From the NCBI GenBank assembly GCA_947649215.1, contig CANSQW010000079.1, forward strand, positions 1 through 6,455: a stretch of 6,455 nt of DNA, written 5' to 3'. Position 1 is the first letter of the stretch. Every line of letters starts with the position of its first letter. Positions 1 through 5,544 of the stretch are shown piece after piece. The notes under the pieces were generated by a model. It saw only the letters and a program-made list of their open reading frames with translations, was not told the origin of the DNA and searched no databases. The DNA is from an uncultured bacterium. Its GTDB lineage: Bacteria; Actinomycetota; Coriobacteriia; Coriobacteriales; Eggerthellaceae. A program made the position numbers and the translations under genes.

Positions 1-69
1 CCACCGCGGCACATCACCCTGGAAGGCGATCCGGGCGTCTTGCTCGCATGGCCGCCCGCCCCGCCCTAG
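1..69 (+). CDS. Possible 3' end of an unknown plus-strand gene (partial)
   Basis: The frame beginning at base 1 is open up to a TAG at 67-69 and would encode about 22 residues ending LLAWPPAPP. Its stop overlaps the stop of the minus-strand regulator gene at the palindrome CCTAGG, so the CTAG supplies a stop to both strands. That is a common way for convergent genes to end in compact genomes and is the main reason to favour this frame. No domain can be recognised in so short a piece, and the other plus frames are also open here. If there is no gene, these 65 bases are simply the downstream flank of the regulator, and I see no terminator in them. Confidence 0.25.
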   Translation, partial: PPRHITLEGDPGVLLAWPPAPP

Positions 70-1037
70 GCAATCGGCTGGTGCGCCGGATCGGCCAGGT
101 AGGCGGCGCAGCGGGTGCGGAAGCATTCCTCGAAGCGCGTCACGTAGTCCAGCGCCTCGGCATCGGGGCCGGCGTCGTCTGCGTAGGCGAACCCCATGCA
201 GAACCGCGCCGCCCCCTCGATGGGCGCGTGGGCGATGGCCTCGTGGGGCTCGGCCAGAAACACGCTGAGCGAGTCGCTGAAGGTGACCGCCTTCCCCGCG
301 CTCACGGAGTTGGCGATGCGCGTGGGGTTGGAGGCGTGGGTGACGACGTTGCGCAGGGGATGCTCGCGGAACATGTCGCGGATGATGCCGTTGAGCACGG
401 CGTCGTTGTAATAGGCGACGGGCAGCTCCGCCACGCGGGCGAGGGGGAAGGCCCCCTTGCCCGGACGGATGAACTGCGATGAGGCGGCCAGCACCATCTC
501 GGTGACGAACAGCGGGCGAAACGTCAGGCCCGGCAGACGCCTGATCTCCTCCACCTCGGCGATCGGTAGGCACAGGGCGTAGACCGCCCCCTCGCCGCCG
601 CGCTCGAGGGCATCCTTTATCTCGGCGTACGAGTGCTCGATGATGGTGACGTCGTCGAGTCCCGCGGCTGCGAGGTCGCGGTCGAGCAGCGAGAACAGCG
701 AGTCGGTGACGAAGGCGCAGGCGTGCAGGGTGGGACAGCCGGCTCGCCCAGCTGCGGCGCGCCCGGGTGAGCCGGCCCGCGTGAAGGGGGCGAGCGCTCC
801 GAGGAGCTCATCGCGCTCGACCAGGCACCGTCGGGCATGGGGCAGCAGCGCGCGTCCGGCGCCGGTGAGTCGCAGGCGCGCGCCCTCGCGCTCGAACAGG
901 CGGCAGCCTAGGTCGCGCTCGAGCGCCGCCATGGCCTTGCTGAGGCCCTGCTGCGATACGAACAGGCCCCGTGACGCCGCGGTGAGCGAGCCGCTCTCGG
1001 CTACTGCGACGAAGTACTCCAACGCCTCGAACCTCAT
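66..1037 (-). CDS. LysR-family transcriptional regulator, divergent from the molybdoenzyme operon
   Basis: Predicted cytoplasmic DNA-binding regulator of 323 residues, near the usual LysR length of about 300. Residues 1-60 carry the classic LysR winged helix-turn-helix: MRFEALEYFVAVAESGSLTA, then SQQGLSKAMAALERDLG, LFER and LTGAG. A linker helix follows, and residues from about 90 to 300 fit a periplasmic-binding-protein-like effector domain. I start at the ATG at 1037 because it opens the conserved HTH and has a purine-rich AGGGGGAG just upstream. The frame runs back to 1181, but the extra 48 residues match no LysR feature. The gene is transcribed away from the molybdoenzyme gene across a 318-base shared region, the standard arrangement for a LysR protein controlling its neighbour. 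The effector is unknown; by context it is probably the enzyme's substrate. The family call is secure, the target inferred. Confidence 0.93.
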   Translation of the reverse strand: MRFEALEYFVAVAESGSLTAASRGLFVSQQGLSKAMAALERDLGCRLFEREGARLRLTGAGRALLPHARRCLVERDELLGALAPFTRAGSPGRAAAGRAGCPTLHACAFVTDSLFSLLDRDLAAAGLDDVTIIEHSYAEIKDALERGGEGAVYALCLPIAEVEEIRRLPGLTFRPLFVTEMVLAASSQFIRPGKGAFPLARVAELPVAYYNDAVLNGIIRDMFREHPLRNVVTHASNPTRIANSVSAGKAVTFSDSLSVFLAEPHEAIAHAPIEGAARFCMGFAYADDAGPDAEALDYVTRFEECFRTRCAAYLADPAHQPIA

Positions 1038-1040
1038 AGG

Positions 1041-1048
1041 CTCCCCCT
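1041..1048 (-). promoter_or_regulatory. Ribosome binding site deciding the regulator start
   Basis: On the minus strand AGGGGGAG lies 3 bases before the ATG at 1037, with the AGGGGG core 5 bases away. It supports the 323-residue protein over the longer frame that starts at 1181. Confidence 0.7.
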
Positions 1049-1073
1049 CGAGTTGCCCGGAAATACTCGGGAA

Positions 1074-1102
1074 AGCGTAGCAAAGCCGCCAACGTCCGGC
1101 AA
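1074..1102 (-). promoter_or_regulatory. Candidate sigma-70-type promoter of the LysR gene
   Basis: Reading the minus strand, TTGCCG (1102-1097) and TACGCT (1079-1074) are separated by 17 bases. They match the -35 and -10 consensus at 4 and 3 positions of 6, including the key T, A and final T of the -10. This predicts transcription starting near 1067 and a leader of about 30 bases. The match is weak, and in GC-rich DNA such pairs arise by chance. Confidence 0.3.
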
Positions 1103-1136
1103 CGCCTGCGCAGCGCATTTCCGCCCCGTCCGCAGA

Positions 1137-1155
1137 CCACAACCTCAGGTTGTGG
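1137..1155. promoter_or_regulatory. 19-base palindrome, candidate operator of the divergent regulator
   Basis: Two perfect 9-base arms, CCACAACCT and AGGTTGTGG, flank a single central C at 1146. The palindrome lies in the divergent region, 99 bases before the regulator start and about 200 before the molybdoenzyme start. Its centre is about 65 bases before the start site predicted from the TTGGCA/CATACT promoter. LysR-family proteins typically have their main recognition site near -65, so this is the best candidate binding site. The symmetric positions give C-N11-G rather than the classic T-N11-A box, so a different regulator remains possible. Reading it as an RNA hairpin is less likely: it is AT-richer than its surroundings, has a one-base centre and lies outside both predicted transcripts. 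Confidence 0.6.
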
Positions 1156-1174
1156 AATCTACTCCCTTTCCCTG

Positions 1175-1204
1175 TTGGCAATCAGACGGCCGGCGTCCCA
1201 TACT
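1175..1204 (+). promoter_or_regulatory. Candidate sigma-70-type promoter of the molybdoenzyme operon
   Basis: TTGGCA at 1175-1180 (5 of 6 to the -35 consensus) and CATACT at 1199-1204 (4 of 6 to the -10) are separated by 18 bases. Transcription would begin near 1211, giving a leader of about 145 bases. The position just downstream of the palindrome at 1137-1155 fits an activator-dependent promoter. It is inferred from the motif match only. Confidence 0.45.
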
Positions 1205-1355
1205 GGCGGAAGGGGATGGACGCACCGGCCGCAAGGGGTTTCAGGGCCGAGGCGTTCCTCGTGCCTGCCGATCGGCAGCGCTCTTCTCGCCGCTCGGCCT
1301 CTGACGGGGCCGGCCTTGCCGGCCATGATGGCTTCACTTTGAGAGGAGTGACCGT
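1205..1355 (+). promoter_or_regulatory. Structured 5' leader of the molybdoenzyme operon
   Basis: This is the rest of the 318-base divergent region, and I see no gene in it. It carries three small inverted repeats: CGAGG/CCTCG at 1248-1261 with a CGTT loop; CTGCCGATCGGCAG at 1265-1278, a perfect palindrome; and GGCCGGC-CTT-GCCGGCC at 1308-1324, a 7-bp stem with a 3-base loop. The last ends 19 bases before the ribosome binding site AGGAG (1344-1348) and is followed by a relatively T-rich stretch containing CACTTT. It could slow or attenuate transcription or shape translation, but such stems are frequent in DNA of this composition. No known riboswitch architecture is recognisable. Confidence 0.35.
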
Positions 1356-3536
1356 ATGCCCATCAAGAAGACAAGGACCGTCTGCACTACCTGCCATGCC
1401 CGGTGCGGAGTGTTCGTCTACTCCGACGGCGACGAGATCGTCAAGATAGAGGGCGATCCGGACAACCCGAAGTCCTACGGCACGATCTGCGGCGCGGGCA
1501 TGTCCCAGCGCGAGATCCACAACGACACCGAAGGGCGCCTGCTCTATCCGATGCGCCGCGTCGGCGAGCGCGGAAGCGGCGAATGGGAGCGCATCACCTG
1601 GGACGAGGCGCTCGACGTCATCGCGAGCGAGAGCCGCCGCATCATCGAGGAGTACGGGCCCGAGGCCATCGTCACCGGCCAGGGCACCGGTCGCACCACC
1701 AACCACTGGCACTGCCGCCTGAACTCGACGCTCGGCCTGGAGGGCTGGTCGCTCGTGCCCACCCACGTGTGCCTCATGCCGCATATTCTGCCCAACGCCA
1801 TCTCGCTCGGCATCTTCAGCCCCGCCGACGGCGACCTGGCCAACTCCGGCACCATGGTGCTCTGGGGCCAGAACCCGGCCATGGAGCGCGGCATCATGCG
1901 GCGCATCCTCGACCGGCAGCGCGCGGGCGGCAACCTCATCGTCATCGACTCGCGCTTCCAGGACATGTCCAAGCATGCCGACCTGGCCATCCAGCCGCGC
2001 CCTGGCACCGATGGCGCGCTGGCCCTCGGCATCATCCGCGAGGTCATCGCCAACGACTGGTACGACCATGAATGGATCGACAACTGGACCTACGGATTCG
2101 AGGATCTTCGCACTCGCGTGGAGGAGTTCACGCCCGAGCGTGTCGCGGAGATCTGCTGGATCGAGCCTGAGCAGGTGCGCGTGGCCGCGCGCATGATGGG
2201 CACGCAGGGGCCGGTCGGAATGATGGTGGGGCTCGGGCCCGGCTGCATGCACACCAACGCCATCCAGAACGGGCGCGCCATCGCGTGCCTGCAGGGCCTG
2301 CTCGGCTGGATCGACGTGCCCGGCGGCGTGAACGTGCCGGTGGCGTTCTCGGTCATGCTCGACGACAAGATCACGCTGTGGGACAGCGCGCTCGACCCCG
2401 GTCGTCCGGAGCTGTTCACCTTCGGCGGCGAAAAGCACCCGCTCTACAAGTCGTTCGGCCGCTCCAACGACCCGAACTCCGTCTTCAAGGCCATGATCAC
2501 CGGCGAGCCGCGACCTGTGAAGATGTTCGTGGCCATCGCCGATGACCCGCTGCTGTGCTATGAGGACTCGAACCTCACCTACGAGGCCATGACGAGCCCC
2601 AACCTCGATCTCATCGTGGTGAAGGACTTCTATCTCTCGCCCACGGCCCAGCTTGCCGACATCGTGCTGCCCACGGCCGACTGGTCGGAGCGCTGCACCT
2701 ACGACGAGGAGCTCGACGGCCCGTTCATCCTCGCCTTCGACCAGGCCGTGCCGGCGCCGGGCGAGTGCTGGGACGACTGGCGCTTCTTCCTGGAGTGGGG
2801 CAAGCGCATGAACCCCGAGCAGTGGCCCTGGGCCGACGAGAAGGAGATGGTGCTCTGGCGCCTCAAGGAGTTCTACGGCTTCGATCTGACCTGGGAGGAG
2901 TTCCAGGCCGAGCCCGTGCGCATCGTGGGGCTGGGCGAGCCGGGCGCCGAGCCGACGTACAAGAAGTACGAGAAGGGGCTGCTGCGCCCCGACGGTCAGC
3001 CCGGGTTCCCCACCGTCACCGGCAAGATTGAGTTCTCGAGCCCGGCCATGGCCGCCTTCGGCTACGACCCGGTGCCCGACTACACCGAGCCGGCCGAGAG
3101 CCCGGTGAGCCAGCCGGAGCTGGCGCGGGAGTATCCGCTCATCGGCTCCACGGGACACCGCGTCTACAGCTTCTTCCACTCCGCATGGACCAACGTGCCC
3201 GCGCAGCGCGCGTTCTATCCCGAGCCCTTCGCGGTGGTGCATCCCGACGATGCCGCCCGCTTCGGCGTGACCGACGGTGAGTGGATGACCATATCCTCCC
3301 CGCGCGGCAAGATCATCTCCAAGGCCCTCGTCTCCCGCGAGGCCAAGGAGGGCTGCGTCTTCATCCCGCGCCCGGCCTGGCGCGACGAGTGCCGCGCGCT
3401 CGGGCTGCCCGGCTACGGCTGGGATAGGGCCAACGGCAACGTGCTCGTACCCTCTGAGCCGGCCGAGCCCGGCTACGGTGCGACCGCCATGCGCTCGTTC
3501 CTCTGCAAAATCGAGCCCGGAAGGGGTGATCTGTAA
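1356..3536 (+). CDS. Cytoplasmic molybdopterin (bis-MGD) oxidoreductase, acetylene hydratase-like; possible aromatic dehydroxylase
   Basis: Catalytic subunit of the DMSO reductase superfamily, 726 residues. Residues 10-45 carry the N-terminal [4Fe-4S] site C10-x2-C13-x3-C17-x27-C45. Next comes the typical LYPMRRVG and W-ERITWDEALD segment. C139, in THVCLMPH, is the likely Mo/W ligand. Cofactor-binding blocks follow, including PTAQLADIVLPTADWSER from residue 429 and a C-terminal dinucleotide-binding domain from about residue 590. By recalled sequence, length, Cys spacing and several blocks match Pelobacter acetylene hydratase end to end. However, the catalytic Asp after that enzyme's second Cys is His14 here, so hydratase activity is unlikely. 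There is no Tat signal or membrane segment, so it should be cytoplasmic. The start has AGGAG 7 bases upstream. The adjacent iron-sulfur gene implies redox chemistry. Catechol dehydroxylases of gut Eggerthellaceae belong to this neighbourhood of the family, but the substrate here is unknown. Confidence 0.93.
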   Translation: MPIKKTRTVCTTCHARCGVFVYSDGDEIVKIEGDPDNPKSYGTICGAGMSQREIHNDTEGRLLYPMRRVGERGSGEWERITWDEALDVIASESRRIIEEYGPEAIVTGQGTGRTTNHWHCRLNSTLGLEGWSLVPTHVCLMPHILPNAISLGIFSPADGDLANSGTMVLWGQNPAMERGIMRRILDRQRAGGNLIVIDSRFQDMSKHADLAIQPRPGTDGALALGIIREVIANDWYDHEWIDNWTYGFEDLRTRVEEFTPERVAEICWIEPEQVRVAARMMGTQGPVGMMVGLGPGCMHTNAIQNGRAIACLQGLLGWIDVPGGVNVPVAFSVMLDDKITLWDSALDPGRPELFTFGGEKHPLYKSFGRSNDPNSVFKAMITGEPRPVKMFVAIADDPLLCYEDSNLTYEAMTSPNLDLIVVKDFYLSPTAQLADIVLPTADWSERCTYDEELDGPFILAFDQAVPAPGECWDDWRFFLEWGKRMNPEQWPWADEKEMVLWRLKEFYGFDLTWEEFQAEPVRIVGLGEPGAEPTYKKYEKGLLRPDGQPGFPTVTGKIEFSSPAMAAFGYDPVPDYTEPAESPVSQPELAREYPLIGSTGHRVYSFFHSAWTNVPAQRAFYPEPFAVVHPDDAARFGVTDGEWMTISSPRGKIISKALVSREAKEGCVFIPRPAWRDECRALGLPGYGWDRANGNVLVPSEPAEPGYGATAMRSFLCKIEPGRGDL

Positions 3537-3871
3537 TGAGTCGGATCGATGGGGGCGGCATCGCCCTGCTGCTTGACCTTGATGATTGCATCGGCTGCTT
3601 CGGCTGCGAGGCCGCCTGTCGTGAGACGTACCGCTACCCCTACCATGAGGACTGGATGAAGGTGGTGCGTCGCGAGCCCTTCGTGGTAGACGGCGAGTTG
3701 CGTCAGTACCACCTGGTGGCGCCGGTGCTCGACAAGTGCCGCGTGTGCTACGAGGCCGATCCCGACCCGCTGTGCGTGACCGGCTGCGCGGCCCAGGCGC
3801 TCAAGATAGGGCCCCTGGAGGAGATCGTTCCCCAGGCAGCGGGCCGTCACTGCGCCATCTATACGGCCTAG
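3536..3871 (+). CDS. Small ferredoxin-like protein with two [4Fe-4S] clusters, electron carrier for the molybdoenzyme
   Basis: Predicted soluble electron-transfer partner, 111 residues. Motif 1 is C18-x2-C21-x2-C24-x3-C28; motif 2 is C68-x2-C71-x8-C80-x3-C84. By the usual swapped pairing, three Cys of one motif plus the last of the other bind each cluster, giving two [4Fe-4S] clusters. DmsB/NrfC-type subunits normally have about 200 residues and four clusters, so this is a minimal half-size form. No signal peptide or membrane segment is visible, matching the cytoplasmic catalytic subunit. The ATG overlaps the preceding stop by one base (TAATG), with GGAAGGGG 9 bases upstream, so the two genes are very likely translationally coupled and their products form a complex. 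Electrons probably pass from a cellular donor through it to the catalytic subunit's cluster. A lone Cys106 near the C terminus has no obvious role. Confidence 0.9.
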   Translation: MSRIDGGGIALLLDLDDCIGCFGCEAACRETYRYPYHEDWMKVVRREPFVVDGELRQYHLVAPVLDKCRVCYEADPDPLCVTGCAAQALKIGPLEEIVPQAAGRHCAIYTA

Positions 3872-3877
3872 CATTCT

Positions 3878-3930
3878 GCCGGGCCCGTCGTCCGTGCCCA
3901 TGAGGGGCGCGGGCGGGCGGCGGGCCCGGC
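3878..3930 (+). terminator. Long GC-rich hairpin just after the iron-sulfur gene, possible terminator or mRNA stabiliser
   Basis: GCCGGGCCCG (3878-3887) pairs perfectly with CGGGCCCGGC (3921-3930). The stem continues inward through three G-U pairs to 3895/3913, about 18 bp, and GCCC/GGGC at 3896-3908 can form the tip. It starts 6 bases after the TAG. No T-run follows, so a classic intrinsic terminator is uncertain, though GC-rich actinobacteria often have T-poor terminators. It could instead protect the upstream mRNA end and lower permease expression. Confidence 0.45.
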
Positions 3931-3953
3931 TGCTCCCTCAACCATGACCGATC

Positions 3954-3992
3954 GCGCGATGGCCCTCCCGGGGAGGGTTCGGGCCGTCGCGC
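3954..3992 (+). promoter_or_regulatory. Second hairpin directly upstream of the permease ribosome binding site
   Basis: GCGCGATGGCCC (3954-3965) pairs with GGGCCGTCGCGC (3981-3992) over 12 bp with one G-U pair and a 15-base loop. It ends 8 bases before the AGGGAGG of the permease gene and has no T-run after it. CCCT at 3992-3995 could alternatively pair with AGGG at 4001-4004 inside the ribosome binding site, so a switch in permease translation is conceivable. That idea is inference from base pairing only. Confidence 0.4.
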
Positions 3993-4000
3993 CCTCATCA

Positions 4001-4007
4001 AGGGAGG
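4001..4007 (+). promoter_or_regulatory. Ribosome binding site deciding the permease start
   Basis: AGGGAGG lies 5 bases before the ATG at 4013. The in-frame ATG at 3944 lacks such a site and would place the 3954-3992 hairpin inside the coding region, so the later start is preferred. Confidence 0.75.
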
Positions 4008-4012
4008 CTTCT

Positions 4013-5326
4013 ATGGAAGTCCAAGGAAAACGCCCCCTGATGGCCGCCATCGGCTGCGCCATCATCCTCACCGTCGGGCTGGGCTCGACCTCGCTGCTCA
4101 ACGTCATCGCCGTGCTGCTGGTGGAAGGCATGGGCATCGACCTGGTCACCTACGCCTTCGGACCCATGCTGGCCACGGTGTTCGCGTTTTTGGGAAGCCT
4201 GGTGGGCACCAAGCTCATCGGCGTCATCACGCCACGCTGGTGCCTGCTCATCGGCAGCGTATGCACGGCGGTGGCCCTCGTGCTGTTCGCCACCGCCACC
4301 GGACCGGCCATGTGGTACGTGGGCAACGTCATCAATGGCATCGTGCTGGCCATCGGCGCTCACGCCTCCGCCGCCGGCGTGCTCTCCGAGTTCTACGGCG
4401 AGCGTACGCCCACGGTGTTCGGCGTGGTGGTGGGCGTCATGAGCTTCGTCATCGCCGGGCTCGTGTTCGTGGAGTCGCTGCTGCTGCAGGTGATTGACTA
4501 CCGCACCTTCATCTACGGCTACGCCGTGCTCGTGCTCGTGCTGGGCGTGTTCGCCAACCTCGTGCTCATCGGCCGGCTGCCCTCCCAGGCGGCCAAGGCG
4601 GCCGACCCGCTGGCCGAGGGCGACCCGCTTGTGGCAGACGCCGCGCCTGAGGCGGCCGCGCCGGCTGCACAGGCTCCGCAGGCTGCGGGCATCACGCTGC
4701 AAGAGGCCCTGCGCACCCCGGCGCTCTACCTGTTCTTCGCCGCCATGGTGTTCGCGTCGTTCCCGCTCAACGGGTTCTCGGCCTACTCGTCCAACTTCCT
4801 GGCTGCCGGCGGCCTCGACCCGGCCTTCGCGGTGACGCTGCTCTCGGCGTTCACCCTCATCGTGGCCGTTATCAGCCTGGTGTCGGGCGCGGTGACCAAG
4901 AGGCTGGGCGCAGGCGCGTCGTCGGTGGTGGTGTTCGCGGGCTTTGCCGCGGGCATTGCGCTTCTGGTGGCGTGGCTGTCAGGCACGGGGACGCCGGCCC
5001 TCTATGGCGGCCTGGTGCTCTGCGCGCTCATCGGCCCTGTGCAGATCCTGCCGGCCCTGTTCATTCCCCAGCTGTTCGGCATGCGCGACTACACGGCCAT
5101 CAACGCCGTGGGCATGGGCGCGTTCTACCTGGGCGGGGCGGCGGTGTTCCTCATCGCGGCCGCCATCATGCAGAACGTCGGCTTCGCTGCGGGCTTCGGC
5201 GTCCTGGCGGCGTCGGGCGTGGCGGCCTGCGTGCTGTTCTTGCTGGCCATCGCCGCGAGCCCCGTGCGCAAGGCGGCATGGGCCGCGGCGCAGGAGCCTG
5301 CGCCCGCCGATGGCGGGGCGGCCTAG
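4013..5326 (+). CDS. MFS transporter (12 TM), putative substrate/product permease of the cassette
   Basis: Inner-membrane transporter of the major facilitator superfamily, 437 residues. I place hydrophobic segments at about 10-36, 46-71, 76-94, 99-121, 133-156, 167-187, 236-258, 271-293, 303-323, 329-352, 364-386 and 393-416, the usual 6+6 layout. A motif-A-like loop, GSLVGTKL with R75, lies between segments 2 and 3. The central cytoplasmic loop (about 188-235) is rich in Ala and Pro and looks disordered. The general shape resembles oxalate/formate antiporter-type (OFA) MFS proteins, but no substrate residues are identifiable. The start at 4013 begins just before the first membrane segment and has a strong ribosome binding site. 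The gene is co-directional with the iron-sulfur gene, separated by 141 bases with two hairpins, so it may be expressed at a different level. It probably imports the enzyme's substrate or exchanges it for the product. Confidence 0.88.
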   Translation: MEVQGKRPLMAAIGCAIILTVGLGSTSLLNVIAVLLVEGMGIDLVTYAFGPMLATVFAFLGSLVGTKLIGVITPRWCLLIGSVCTAVALVLFATATGPAMWYVGNVINGIVLAIGAHASAAGVLSEFYGERTPTVFGVVVGVMSFVIAGLVFVESLLLQVIDYRTFIYGYAVLVLVLGVFANLVLIGRLPSQAAKAADPLAEGDPLVADAAPEAAAPAAQAPQAAGITLQEALRTPALYLFFAAMVFASFPLNGFSAYSSNFLAAGGLDPAFAVTLLSAFTLIVAVISLVSGAVTKRLGAGASSVVVFAGFAAGIALLVAWLSGTGTPALYGGLVLCALIGPVQILPALFIPQLFGMRDYTAINAVGMGAFYLGGAAVFLIAAAIMQNVGFAAGFGVLAASGVAACVLFLLAIAASPVRKAAWAAAQEPAPADGGAA

Positions 5327-5413
5327 GCTGCCGAGCAGGCGGGGCGCCGCTGCGACAGGGTCGGGCCTGGAGAGCGCGGAGCTGAGCGGCGGCGGGCGGT
5401 GCGTCAGCCGTCC

Positions 5414-5460
5414 CGGCGAGGGGCGTGGCTGATGGTGTTTCGCCGCCGCGCCCCTCGCTG
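5414..5460 (+). terminator. Hairpin downstream of the permease gene, likely operon terminator
   Basis: GCGAGGGGCG (5416-5425) pairs perfectly with CGCCCCTCGC (5449-5458). The stem extends to about 16 bp (5414-5429 with 5445-5460) counting two G-U pairs, with a 15-base loop. It lies 87 bases after the permease stop. There is no T-tract after it, so the termination role is inferred from stem strength and position between unrelated genes. The stretch from 5327 to 5413 holds nothing I recognise. Confidence 0.45.
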
Positions 5461-5466
5461 AGGCCG

Positions 5467-5490
5467 CGTTGGGGTATCCTTCCCCCAACG
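5467..5490 (+). promoter_or_regulatory. Small inverted repeat with a TATCCT hexamer in its loop, possible promoter region of the next gene
   Basis: CGTTGGGG (5467-5474) and CCCCAACG (5483-5490) are perfect 8-base arms around TATCCTTC. The TATCCT at 5475-5480 resembles a -10 element (4 of 6), and this is the least GC-rich point before the 5545 gene. I find no convincing -35 at the right distance. It could equally be a second terminator stem. Confidence 0.25.
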
Positions 5491-5497
5491 AAAGAGC

Positions 5498-5524
5498 GAG
5501 CGCCCCGCCGCGTGCGGGGCGCTC
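5498..5524 (+). terminator. Perfect 11-bp hairpin ahead of the YycJ-like gene
   Basis: GAGCGCCCCGC (5498-5508) and GCGGGGCGCTC (5514-5524) pair perfectly around a 5-base loop, preceded by an A-containing stretch (GAAAGA) and followed by CTGCGT. The shape is that of a T-poor intrinsic terminator. It ends only 20 bases before the start codon at 5545. If the next gene is transcribed from upstream of this point, the hairpin is part of its leader instead. Confidence 0.45.
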
Positions 5525-5530
5525 CTGCGT

Positions 5531-5537
5531 GGGAAGG
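5531..5537 (+). promoter_or_regulatory. Ribosome binding site deciding the YycJ-like protein start
   Basis: GGGAAGG lies 7 bases before the first of two tandem ATGs (5545 and 5548). It excludes the longer in-frame GTG at 5425, whose extra 40 residues are translated from hairpin DNA. Confidence 0.65.
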
Positions 5538-5544
5538 CGCCGAG

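Noticed and set aside
1038..1181. An N-terminal extension of the LysR protein to the ATG at 1181
   Set aside because: LysR proteins begin with the helix-turn-helix found at the 1037 start. The extension would also read through the palindrome at 1137-1155 and the candidate promoter.
1205..1355. Molybdenum-cofactor riboswitch in the leader
   Set aside because: The stems are simple isolated hairpins; I could not identify the multi-helix Moco motif core, so no riboswitch is claimed.
1182..3242. A 686-residue open frame on the minus strand opposite the molybdoenzyme gene
   Set aside because: It is a shadow of GC-rich codons: the translation is rich in His, Arg, Ala and Gly without domain motifs, and it lies wholly opposite a gene with clear homology and a good ribosome binding site.
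1356..3536. True acetylene hydratase
   Set aside because: Full-length similarity and Cys positions fit, but the catalytic Asp after the second cluster Cys is His14, and the coupled ferredoxin gene implies a redox reaction rather than a hydration.
3944..4012. An upstream ATG extending the permease by 23 residues
   Set aside because: There is no ribosome binding site before 3944, the extension is encoded by a 12-bp hairpin, and the ATG at 4013 has AGGGAGG at good spacing just before the first membrane segment.
5425..5544. A GTG start extending the YycJ-like protein by 40 residues
   Set aside because: The extension is translated from terminator-like inverted repeats and resembles no YycJ N terminus; the ATG at 5545 has GGGAAGG and begins the conserved LHVLASGSRGN.
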